10,652 nt of DNA, from contig JAUHZM010000083.1 in NCBI GenBank assembly GCA_030426005.1, positions 1 to 10,652 on the forward strand, read 5' to 3'. The DNA comes from Gammaproteobacteria bacterium. GTDB taxonomy: Bacteria; Pseudomonadota; Gammaproteobacteria; Arenicellales; Arenicellaceae. How positions within the stretch are numbered: position 1 is the first letter of the stretch; each line of letters starts with the position of its first letter. The position numbers and the translations under genes were made by a program. Positions 1 to 6,199 of this stretch are shown here, piece by piece. The notes under the pieces are model-generated. The model ran no database searches and had not been told where the DNA came from. It was given only the letters and a program-made list of their open reading frames with translations.

Positions 1-75
1 ACGCTAGTATCGACCGCAGGTTCGCATCACGATGCTGTGCTGACCGCGCGACCTTTTCGCTGTATCAAGCATCGT

Positions 76-81
76 TATAGA
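76..81 (+). promoter_or_regulatory. Possible -10 box upstream of the methyltransferase-like gene
   Basis: TATAGA matches the sigma-70 -10 consensus at four of six positions and sits about 30 nt before the start codon at 110. The region 16-17 nt upstream (about 54-59, TTTTCG) is a poor -35 match. This is a weak prediction. Confidence 0.22.
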
Positions 82-100
82 ACATGCACGTTTACACTTT

Positions 101-105
101 GGAGG
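101..105 (+). promoter_or_regulatory. Shine-Dalgarno GGAGG for the first gene
   Basis: GGAGG lies 4 nt before the ATG at 110, followed by an A-run. It fixes the start of the methyltransferase-like gene and is the clearest ribosome site on the + strand. The later genes of this run lack one as good. Confidence 0.75.
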
Positions 106-109
106 AAAA

Positions 110-967
110 ATGAAAAACCGTTTACTAAAAAGCCTGATGACCCTGTGTGCTGTCGGCCTGGCATCACCAAGCTTTGCCGGCGAAAACAATTTACAAACCA
201 TTCTCGATGCGCAACCTGATGAGGTGAAAGCCCGCTACGAGTATCGTCATCCGGCAGAAACCATCGAGTTCTTCGGCATCAAGCCAGGAATGACCGTGGT
301 CGAAGCGCTACCTGGCGGTGGCTGGTACACCAAAATTCTACTGCCAGTGTTGGGCACTAAGGGCAAACTGGTTGGTGCCGATTACCAGCAAGCCTTGTGG
401 CCAAATTTCTCTTGGGCAAGCCCGGAGATGATTGAGAAGAAGAAAACCTGGGTAACTGATTGGGTTGCGAGCGCCGAAGAATGGCGCGACGAGCATAGCG
501 CGTCATTGTCCGCTTTCCAATTCGGAGCGGTACCCAAAGACATGTACGGGACAGCCGATGCTGTGCTGTTTATTCGAGCCTTACATAATATGGCGCGCTT
601 TGAAGAAAAAGGCGGCTTTATGAGCAGCGCTATGCAAGACGCGTATGCGGTGCTGAAACCCGGTGGTATCGTCGGTATCGTGCAACATGAAGCGCGCGAG
701 GATCGCCCTGATGCTTGGGCCAATGGAGACGCCGGCTACCTCAAAAAGAGCTACATCAAAGCGAAGATGGCTGCGGCAGGTTTTGAGTTCGTCGCTGAAT
801 CCGACATCAATGCAAATGCCAAAGATACCGCTGGCGAAGGTGACATCGTGTGGCGCTTGCCACCAAGCTTGAGTGGCTCGAAAGACGACGAAGAAAAACG
901 CGCGATGATGCAAGCTATTGGTGAGTCTAACCGCATGACGTTGCTCTTCAAAAAGCCCGTTGAGTAA
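110..967 (+). CDS. Exported SAM-methyltransferase-like protein (COG4798 type)
   Basis: This 285-residue protein has a Sec-type signal peptide: basic MKNRLLKS, a hydrophobic stretch at about 9-19, and probable cleavage after SFA at residue 23. The rest resembles a class I methyltransferase fold. A motif I-like segment VVEALPGGGWYTKIL spans 63-77, an acidic residue follows the next strand (GADY, 89-92), RALHN is at 156-160, and the LKPGG loop is at 182-186. The C-terminal part ends in a typical last strand (MTLLFKKP). It matches the family annotated as 'predicted methyltransferase' that often carries a signal peptide; substrates are unknown to me. Export is odd because S-adenosylmethionine is cytosolic, so the protein may bind another ligand or be inactive as a methyltransferase. 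A strong GGAGG supports the start. It heads a gene run with a membrane protein and a PQQ dehydrogenase. Confidence 0.8.
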   Translation: MKNRLLKSLMTLCAVGLASPSFAGENNLQTILDAQPDEVKARYEYRHPAETIEFFGIKPGMTVVEALPGGGWYTKILLPVLGTKGKLVGADYQQALWPNFSWASPEMIEKKKTWVTDWVASAEEWRDEHSASLSAFQFGAVPKDMYGTADAVLFIRALHNMARFEEKGGFMSSAMQDAYAVLKPGGIVGIVQHEAREDRPDAWANGDAGYLKKSYIKAKMAAAGFEFVAESDINANAKDTAGEGDIVWRLPPSLSGSKDDEEKRAMMQAIGESNRMTLLFKKPVE

Positions 968-974
968 CGGTTGG

Positions 975-1424
975 ATGACCCGCTTCTTACACTTCACGGC
1001 TGCCTGGTTGGTAGCCGTGTTGGGCGCCAGTGTTTTGAGTTCAGTGTTTTCCAGTCATTTCGTGCTGGCGGAACTCCGTGCCATCGACATACCGATCTCA
1101 CTGATCACACAGCTCAAGATGACCTTCACTGACCTGGCCATTTTGCAGACTCTGGGTATCGCCTTCGGCGTCGCGTTTCTAATCGCATTCATCATCGCCG
1201 CTTTGTGCCATCGCTATCTTGGTGGCGCGGCACAATTCTGGTTTATGGCTGCCGGCGCGAGTGCAGTGGTCACATTGCTGCTTCTAATGAGCTGGCAATT
1301 GCAACTGATGCCAATTGCCGGCGCACGCAGCAATCTAGGTTTACTGATGCAGGGGTTTGCCGGACTGATCGGTGGCTGGCTGTTTTGGCGCGTCAAGCCG
1401 GACCCTAAAGCACAAGACTTATGA
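975..1424 (+). CDS. Small four-helix membrane protein of unknown function
   Basis: I do not recognise a characterised family. The protein (149 residues from the ATG at 975; 154 from an alternative TTG at 960) shows four hydrophobic segments, at about 4-25, 53-78, 87-107 and 121-139 counted from the ATG. A polar loop between helices 1 and 2 contains the RAIDIP segment, and the C-terminal tail is short and charged. The TTG start would overlap the upstream gene by 8 nt; the ATG leaves a 7-nt gap. Neither has a good Shine-Dalgarno, so translation is probably coupled to the gene before it. Its stop overlaps the start of the next gene in an ATGA (1421-1424). From memory, similar small membrane proteins sit next to PQQ-type sugar dehydrogenase genes in other proteobacteria, which would fit a membrane partner or anchor. 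That role is inference. Confidence 0.75.
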   Translation: MTRFLHFTAAWLVAVLGASVLSSVFSSHFVLAELRAIDIPISLITQLKMTFTDLAILQTLGIAFGVAFLIAFIIAALCHRYLGGAAQFWFMAAGASAVVTLLLLMSWQLQLMPIAGARSNLGLLMQGFAGLIGGWLFWRVKPDPKAQDL

Positions 1425-2497
1425 TAACTAAGACATTTAAAACCGGGCTCGCGGTGTTCATTTTACTATTGAGCACCTGCCAACTATCACTCGCCGAATC
1501 GTCCATTACAACAATCGCCACCGGACTCAAATCGCCTTGGGCGATGGCCTTCACCCAGGATGGTGATATCTTAATCACGGAGCGCGCTGGCCGCATCCGC
1601 GTGGTTCGAAACGGCCAACTGCTAGCCGATTCAATCAGTAACGTGCCCGCGGTGTATCATGCTGGTCAAGGCGGACTGTTGGATATTCAGCTCGATCGCG
1701 ACTTTGCGCAAAACCGTATACTGTACTTAAGCTTCGCGTACGGCGATGCCAAGGCCAATGCCACGCGGCTGGTCGCCGCTGAACTCGAGGAAAACCAGTT
1801 AGTAAACGTGCGTGTACTCTTCACCAGCTCACCAACCCGCTCAACGGCGCATCACTACGCGGGTCGCATTGCCCAACTTCCCGACAACACACTGTTACTC
1901 AACGTTGGTGACGGGTTTAACTATCGTGAGCAGGCTCAGAAACTTGACTCGCACCTCGGAAAAATTATTCGCGTAAACCGCCGTGGTGACGCGCCGGAGG
2001 ATAATCCGTTTGTCGGTCAGCCCGAGGCAAAGCCTGAGATCTGGTCGCTTGGGCATCGGAATATGCAGGGGCTGACAGTAGTCGAGGACACTGTCTATGA
2101 ACACGAGCACGGCCCGCAAGGCGGTGATGAAATCAATGCCATCAAAGCGGGGCAAAACTATGGCTGGCCCGTCATTACCCAAGGCATCGACTACAACGGC
2201 GCGCGCATTTCACCCTTTACCGAGTACCCAAACATGCAGCAACCGCTGGTGGACTGGACACCGTCGATCGCCCCGTCGGGAATGGCGTATTCAAATGGCC
2301 ACCTCTTTGTAACCACATTGGCCGAAGGTTCAATTCGCAAGGTTAAAGTGAATGCGGATGGGTCCTTGGAGGACCTTGGCATTGTTTACCCCGACCTGCG
2401 CGAACGATTACGCGATATTGAGGTTGGGCCAGATGGCCACCTTTATGTATTAACTGACGGACCCGACGCACGCTTACTTAGACTTCCGCAACACTAA
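1421..2497 (+). CDS. PQQ-dependent aldose/sorbosone dehydrogenase, exported
   Basis: This 358-residue protein belongs to the soluble glucose/sorbosone dehydrogenase family (six-bladed beta-propeller; E. coli YliI/Asd is a relative). These periplasmic enzymes oxidise aldose sugars with PQQ and calcium. A signal peptide covers about 1-25 (cleavage after SLA). Family landmarks are SPWAMAF (38-44), ITERAGRI (52-59), GQGGLLDI (82-89), HHYAGRI (144-150, containing the likely catalytic His), GHRNMQGL (211-218), HGPQGGDEIN (230-239) and NYGWP (246-250). The end, DIEVGPDGHLYVLTD, is the usual last blade. Length is normal for the YliI branch. Cys20 might suggest a lipoprotein, but the residue before it is Thr, so the lipobox is poor. 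It starts inside the stop of the membrane protein gene (ATGA overlap), implying coupled translation. Sugar specificity cannot be read from the sequence, and no PQQ synthesis genes are in view. Confidence 0.9.
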   Translation: MITKTFKTGLAVFILLLSTCQLSLAESSITTIATGLKSPWAMAFTQDGDILITERAGRIRVVRNGQLLADSISNVPAVYHAGQGGLLDIQLDRDFAQNRILYLSFAYGDAKANATRLVAAELEENQLVNVRVLFTSSPTRSTAHHYAGRIAQLPDNTLLLNVGDGFNYREQAQKLDSHLGKIIRVNRRGDAPEDNPFVGQPEAKPEIWSLGHRNMQGLTVVEDTVYEHEHGPQGGDEINAIKAGQNYGWPVITQGIDYNGARISPFTEYPNMQQPLVDWTPSIAPSGMAYSNGHLFVTTLAEGSIRKVKVNADGSLEDLGIVYPDLRERLRDIEVGPDGHLYVLTDGPDARLLRLPQH

Positions 2498-2514
2498 TTC
2501 ATTCCACAACCATT

Positions 2515-4284
2515 ATGACCACACGCCCGATTGAAGTCGCGGCGCCTTTGACCGGCACCGTGCTCGAAGTCCATGTTACGCCTGGCCAGACCGTTAATGC
2601 CGGTGACCTCTTGATTATGCTCGAGTCGATGAAAGTCCATGTGCGTGTCGACGCCGAAAACGCAGCCGTGATTGACACCGTGCTAATTAGCCCGGGCGCA
2701 GTGGTGCAACGTGGTGATGCCTTGCTTACGATGGTAGCTCCCAACTCACAGAATCAAGCCTCGTCAGCAGCAACAACCAGCTCTAATGCGCCACACTCAA
2801 GTATCGCAGCGCTGCACGATCGTGCGGCTAGGACGCTCGATTCGCACCGCACCGAGGCAGTGGAGAAGCGGCATGCTAAAGGTTTCCGTACTGCGCGCGA
2901 AAATTTAGCTGCCTTGTGCGACCTCGATACGTTTCAGGAGTACGGTCAATTTGCCGTCGCCGCACAGCGCGGGCGACAGGACTATGAAACGCTCAAAACG
3001 ACGACTGCCGCAGATGGCATCATCACTGGCGTTGGACAAGTTAACGACCAATCAACCGCAATTGTGGTCAACGATTATTCGGTTCTGGCCGGTACTCAAG
3101 GTTACTTCCACCACCATAAACTCGATCGAATTCTACACGTGGCAGAGCAGCAACAACTGCCTGTCATTATGTTCACCGAAGGTGGCGGCGGTCGGCCCGG
3201 CGACACCGACATCACCTCAGTTAACTCCATGCTCCAGTGTGCTTCCTTCGGCAGCTGGGCAGGTCTAGCAGGCAGAGTCCCGAGAATCACCGTCGCCAAT
3301 GGGTACAACTTTGCCGGTAATGCTGCCTTGTTTGGCGCGGCAGACATTACCATTGCGACCCAAAACTCTTGGATCGGTATGGCCGGACCGGCCATGATTG
3401 AAGGCGGTGGGCTCGGTAGCTTTGCGCCAAAAGAAATCGGCCCCATTGACGTGCAACAAAGTAACGGTGTGGTAGATATCGTTGCCGTTGATGAGGTTGA
3501 AGCCGCCGCCCTCGCGGTCAAAGCCTTGAGTTATTTTCAAGGCGAGAACAGTGACTTCGAAATCAGTGATCAAAACAGCCTGGCTAGCCTGATGCCAGAA
3601 AACCGCCGACAAACCTACGACGTCCGCCAAGTAGTACAGACAGTCTGCGATGTAGGCTCCTGGCTCGAACTACGTCAACACTACGGCGGTGCCATCGTTA
3701 CCGGGTTTGCTCGGCTTGACGGACAACCCGTTGGAATTCTCGCTAATGACTGTATGGTCCTAGGCGGCGCAATCGACGTTGCCGCTGGTGAAAAGGCAGC
3801 TCGCTTTATGCAGTTGTGTGACCAATTCGGCATTCCGATGATTTCGTTCTGTGATACCCCGGGATTCATGGTCGGGCCAGATCACGAGACACTCGGGGCA
3901 GTACGACGATTAACCGAACTGTTCCGCGTTGGCGCACAACTAAGCACGCCGTTTTACGCAGTGGTCTTGCGTAAGTGTTACGGCCTCGGCGCGCAAGCCA
4001 TGCTGAGTGGCAGCACGCATCATCCACATTACACCTTGGCCTGGCCGATGGCTGAATTTGGCCCGATGGGTTTAGAAGGCGCGGTCAAACTTGGCTTCAG
4101 CAAACAACTGCAGGCCGTTGAGGATCCGCAAGAGCGAGCCGCGCTGTATGACAAGTTGCTGGCCGAGCAGTACGCACGAGGTCAGGCCAGCGAGGTAGCG
4201 AGTGTGCTCGAGATTGATGCCGTGATTGATCCAGCCACCACCCGAGGCCAACTACTCGGATGTTTGGCCAGACACGCTAACTAG
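2515..4284 (+). CDS. Acyl-CoA carboxylase: N-terminal biotinyl domain fused to carboxyltransferase
   Basis: This 589-residue protein joins two parts of a biotin-dependent carboxylase. Residues 5-75 form a biotinyl domain with ESMKV, Lys40 being the biotinylated lysine. Residues 76-97 are a Ser/Ala/Asn-rich linker. Residues 98-589 are a complete carboxyltransferase: the N-terminal half has TEGGGGRPGD (221-230) and GSFAPKEIG (301-309); the C-terminal half has ANDCMVLGGAID (410-421), DTPGFMVG (447-454), KCYGLGAQAM (487-496) and AEFGPMGLEGAV (513-524). The CT domain transfers carboxyl from biotin to an acyl-CoA. The C-terminal half resembles propionyl/methylcrotonyl-type subunits, but the acyl-CoA is not predictable. 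No biotin carboxylase domain or gene is in the window, so that subunit must be encoded elsewhere. The 17-nt gap before the ATG shows no Shine-Dalgarno. It converges on the nitroreductase gene with only 12 nt between stops. Confidence 0.9.
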   Translation: MTTRPIEVAAPLTGTVLEVHVTPGQTVNAGDLLIMLESMKVHVRVDAENAAVIDTVLISPGAVVQRGDALLTMVAPNSQNQASSAATTSSNAPHSSIAALHDRAARTLDSHRTEAVEKRHAKGFRTARENLAALCDLDTFQEYGQFAVAAQRGRQDYETLKTTTAADGIITGVGQVNDQSTAIVVNDYSVLAGTQGYFHHHKLDRILHVAEQQQLPVIMFTEGGGGRPGDTDITSVNSMLQCASFGSWAGLAGRVPRITVANGYNFAGNAALFGAADITIATQNSWIGMAGPAMIEGGGLGSFAPKEIGPIDVQQSNGVVDIVAVDEVEAAALAVKALSYFQGENSDFEISDQNSLASLMPENRRQTYDVRQVVQTVCDVGSWLELRQHYGGAIVTGFARLDGQPVGILANDCMVLGGAIDVAAGEKAARFMQLCDQFGIPMISFCDTPGFMVGPDHETLGAVRRLTELFRVGAQLSTPFYAVVLRKCYGLGAQAMLSGSTHHPHYTLAWPMAEFGPMGLEGAVKLGFSKQLQAVEDPQERAALYDKLLAEQYARGQASEVASVLEIDAVIDPATTRGQLLGCLARHAN

Positions 4285-4296
4285 ACGACTCCGCAG

Positions 4297-4950
4297 TTAA
4301 AAACGACTGCACACTTCATCGAAGGGTTTTCGACTGATGTCCGGTACTGTTGCGTCGTCCGTAGGGTAACCTGCCACAATCAACATATATGGCTTTTCGT
4401 TATCCGGGCGCTCGAGAATCTGATTCAGAAACTTCATTGGGCTCGGTGTGTGCGTCAAGGTTGCCAGTCCCGAAAAATGCAGCGCCGAGATCAACATGCC
4501 GGTGGCAATCCCGACGGACTCCGGCATATAGTAATTCTTATGCTTGTTACCTTGTTCATCCACTGAATTTCGCTGCAAAAAGATTGCGATCAAGTAAGGC
4601 GCTGTCTCTAAAAATGGTTTGTGTTCATCGGTCTCAAACACTTTGAGATCGTCCAACCAGGCCTGCGGCGCTCGCCCGTGGTAAAACTCATGTTCCTCGA
4701 TTTCTGCAGCACGCCGAATGTCACGTTTAACCTTGGGGTCCTGCACGATCACAAAGTGCCAGGGCTGCTTGTTCGCACCACTCGGTGCTGAAACCGCTGC
4801 ACGCACCGCATTTTCGATGACCTGCGGATCCACTGCTCGATCAGAAAAATCACGCACGGTGCGGCGCCGTTGTAATGTGGTCATAAACGACTCGGATGTC
4901 GCCAGCATTTCTGCCGTCGGCTTCTCAATGAACTCTAGTGGTTTTGACAT
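4297..4950 (-). CDS. Nitroreductase-fold flavoprotein resembling iodotyrosine deiodinase
   Basis: This 217-residue FMN enzyme belongs to the nitroreductase superfamily. RRRTVRDFS (28-36) and SAPSGANKQPWHFVIV (54-69) are the FMN-binding N-terminal motifs. The rest looks more like iodotyrosine deiodinase (IYD) than NfsB-type reductases: WLDDLK (98-103), LETAPYLIAIF (114-124), PESVGIATGMLISAL (143-157), THTP (166-169) and the ending GYPTDDATVPDISRKPFDEV (194-213) follow the pattern I recall for animal IYD. Glu86, Tyr90 and Lys111 have the same spacing as the IYD Glu/Tyr/Lys that hold the amino-acid zwitterion. IYD reductively removes halogen from halotyrosines; bacterial homologues exist and are usually annotated simply as nitroreductases. 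It lies 14 nt downstream of the dioxygenase gene, so co-transcription is likely. The start has only a weak A-rich leader. Fold is confident; activity is inferred. Confidence 0.9.
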   Translation of the reverse strand: MSKPLEFIEKPTAEMLATSESFMTTLQRRRTVRDFSDRAVDPQVIENAVRAAVSAPSGANKQPWHFVIVQDPKVKRDIRRAAEIEEHEFYHGRAPQAWLDDLKVFETDEHKPFLETAPYLIAIFLQRNSVDEQGNKHKNYYMPESVGIATGMLISALHFSGLATLTHTPSPMKFLNQILERPDNEKPYMLIVAGYPTDDATVPDISRKPFDEVCSRF

Positions 4951-4964
4951 ACTTTTTAGTTAGT

Positions 4965-6035
4965 TTAAATCTGGTACGGGTCGCCTAATGCCGCTGCGAT
5001 CTTTCTCGGCGCCTCAACGTTTAAGCGCCCGTGACCACAACGAATATTATCTAGGATCAAGAGATCACCCTGACGCCATCGAAACATCGTCGCTGCGCGC
5101 CAGGCCACATCAATCAATTCACGCGTTTCAGCGCGACTAATCGGTGACCCATCGCCCCACAGGGTGCGCATAAATACATTCTTCTTAACATATTGCGCGC
5201 GGATAAACGTACTCAGTCCCAAGCGCTGTAACAACGGAATGCGGTGTGCAAACTTGGACAAATCATACGGAGCAGCTTCGCCATTGTACAAGGTTAGGCT
5301 GATGCAAGGCTGGCCACTGGTGGCATCCAACATCACGCCCGGCATCTTGGCGCGTGTAATCAGACCACCGTTAGGTTGCCATTCCCACTCCAAGCCCTGC
5401 TGACGACAGGCTTCTTCCGCTTGTTCACGTGTTTCGGCATGAAAAGCGTCGTACCAGGTTTTGTACACGTTAAAAAACTTGGCTTTTCGTGTACCAAAAT
5501 AGCGTTGATAAATCATGCCAAGGCGCTCTACTTTATCGCGCGTGGCAGGACTCAACATCTCGAGCATCGCCGCGGTGTTGAAGACCGGCGTCTCGCCATA
5601 GCGCTCAGGCTCAGTAATACAATAGAAGAAAATCTTACCCGGCCGTTGTTTGAGGTAGCACATTTCCGTGTGAAATGAGATGACATACGACGGTGGTGCT
5701 TCAGTGGAGGTAAAGAAATGGTCGCTCAGTTTGCTTCGCGGACTGGCACCACCAAGATACTCATCGTCGAAAGTGACGCCCCACGCAGACAATAATTGCT
5801 CGGCTTGATGGGTGTCCGCGATTGGAAGCCCGCGCAACAATACCGCACCGGTGTCGGTATAGAGCTGATCGATTTGTTCCAGCAGTGCATCATCGCGCAA
5901 AAGTTGTTCGAACGTTGCATCTGCTTGGTCAAGCTGTAGAACAGAAATAGACTTTCCACCGGTTGGATTATCCGCCAAGTGGTCCGTCGCCAGCTCCTCA
6001 GAGCTAAGTGGACGTGCGTGCAGGGCCAGCATCAT
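4965..6035 (-). CDS. TauD/TfdA-family Fe(II)/2-oxoglutarate dioxygenase, SyrP-like
   Basis: This 356-residue, probably cytosolic enzyme has the jelly-roll oxygenase features. GAVLLRGLP (63-71) opens the core. The iron ligands are His122 and Glu124 (FHTEMCYL, 121-128) and the distal His335 (ILDNIRCGHGR, 327-337). Arg344 in EAPRK is the likely 2-oxoglutarate anchor. The metal motif is HxE rather than the commoner HxD; the surroundings (GETPVFN at 147-153, TSTE at 109-112) resemble the clavaminate synthase/SyrP branch, which hydroxylates amino acids or amino-acid-derived substrates. The substrate here is unknown. No signal peptide or membrane segment is seen. Start: two adjacent ATGs (6035, 6032) follow an AGGAGGAGGA; the second has the better spacing. 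It is the first gene of a likely pair with the deiodinase-like nitroreductase and is transcribed away from the lpxO-like gene. Confidence 0.88.
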   Translation of the reverse strand: MMLALHARPLSSEELATDHLADNPTGGKSISVLQLDQADATFEQLLRDDALLEQIDQLYTDTGAVLLRGLPIADTHQAEQLLSAWGVTFDDEYLGGASPRSKLSDHFFTSTEAPPSYVISFHTEMCYLKQRPGKIFFYCITEPERYGETPVFNTAAMLEMLSPATRDKVERLGMIYQRYFGTRKAKFFNVYKTWYDAFHAETREQAEEACRQQGLEWEWQPNGGLITRAKMPGVMLDATSGQPCISLTLYNGEAAPYDLSKFAHRIPLLQRLGLSTFIRAQYVKKNVFMRTLWGDGSPISRAETRELIDVAWRAATMFRWRQGDLLILDNIRCGHGRLNVEAPRKIAAALGDPYQI

Positions 6036-6045
6036 TCCTCCTCCT
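6036..6045 (-). promoter_or_regulatory. Strong Shine-Dalgarno of the dioxygenase gene
   Basis: On the minus strand this reads AGGAGGAGGA directly before ATGATG. The upstream AGGAGG is 4 nt from the first ATG and 7 nt from the second, so the second may be the true start; the difference is one residue. Confidence 0.75.
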
Positions 6046-6120
6046 AATTGTCATTATGTCTAATAAGACTATCAGCGAATTCAAGCCACCGCAATCACGC
6101 GTTTCTAGCAGCTATTTCTC

Positions 6121-6152
6121 GCTCAACACTGGGGTCTACGCCCCATTTGAGC
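6121..6152. repeat. Nested inverted repeat (possible operator or hairpin)
   Basis: Outer arms GCTCAA (6121-6126) and TTGAGC (6147-6152) enclose inner arms GGGG (6131-6134) and CCCC (6141-6144) around the loop TCTACG. The internal bulges are CACT and AT. No T-run follows, so it is not a classic terminator. Lying just before a -10-like box and between divergent genes, it could be a regulator-binding site or a leader hairpin. Confidence 0.5.
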
Positions 6153-6158
6153 TATATT
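6153..6158 (+). promoter_or_regulatory. Possible -10 box for the lpxO-like gene
   Basis: TATATT matches the -10 consensus at five of six positions, about 42 nt before the ATG at 6200. No good -35 is found 16-18 nt upstream; that space is occupied by the inverted repeat, so activator dependence is possible. Confidence 0.3.
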
Positions 6159-6199
6159 CTCGTGCAAAGACGACTGTCGACAATATTAGCGGTATCGAT

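Larger units (their letters stand above)
1..109. other. Upstream region of the first operon, no gene assigned
   Basis: No convincing coding sequence is seen here; the short open frames on both strands resemble no protein I recognise. The stretch contains an inverted repeat, GCATC at 24-28 and GATGC at 31-35 with a 2-nt spacer. The same GCATC word returns at 69-73. A possible -10 box TATAGA lies at 76-81, with only a poor -35 (around 54-59). It presumably carries the promoter for the 110-4284 gene run, but this rests on position and weak motifs. Confidence 0.35.
6036..6199. promoter_or_regulatory. Divergent control region between dioxygenase and lpxO-like genes
   Basis: I read this 164-nt stretch as mainly noncoding, although a frame is open through it (in-frame GTG at 6008 and ATG at 6056). 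Neither start has a Shine-Dalgarno, the encoded 48-residue leader is Ser/Thr-rich and unlike LpxO N-termini, and the stretch holds a nested inverted repeat (6121-6152) followed by TATATT (6153-6158). On the minus strand, CATAAT (6053-6058) just upstream of the dioxygenase Shine-Dalgarno is another -10-like word without a clear -35. Imperfect direct repeats, AGCTATTTCTCG (6109-6120) and AGCTATATTCTCG (6150-6162), flank the hairpin. Promoter assignments are tentative. Confidence 0.45.

Noticed and set aside
581..997. 138-codon open frame on the minus strand
   Set aside because: It lies opposite the methyltransferase-like gene, with no family motif and no ribosome site; it is a shadow of the coding strand.
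1421..1498. Lipoprotein signal on the PQQ dehydrogenase
   Set aside because: Cys20 is preceded by Leu-Ser-Thr, and Thr at the -1 position does not fit the lipobox; a signal peptidase I site after residue 25 fits better.
3102..3630. Two overlapping minus-strand open frames of 121-139 codons
   Set aside because: Both lie antisense to the well-supported carboxyltransferase domain and show low-complexity Ser/Pro/Ala composition typical of antisense frames.
4285..4310. Possible terminator between the convergent carboxylase and nitroreductase genes
   Set aside because: Only a 5-bp stem (GCAGT 4293-4297 with ACTGC 4306-4310) with an A-rich loop and no T-run; it also overlaps the nitroreductase stop. 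Too weak to call.
6008..6199. N-terminal extension of the LpxO-like protein from GTG 6008 or ATG 6056
   Set aside because: No ribosome site precedes either start, the GTG overlaps the divergent dioxygenase start, the leader is unlike known LpxO N-termini, and the stretch carries promoter-like and hairpin features. ATG 6056 is kept only as an alternative.
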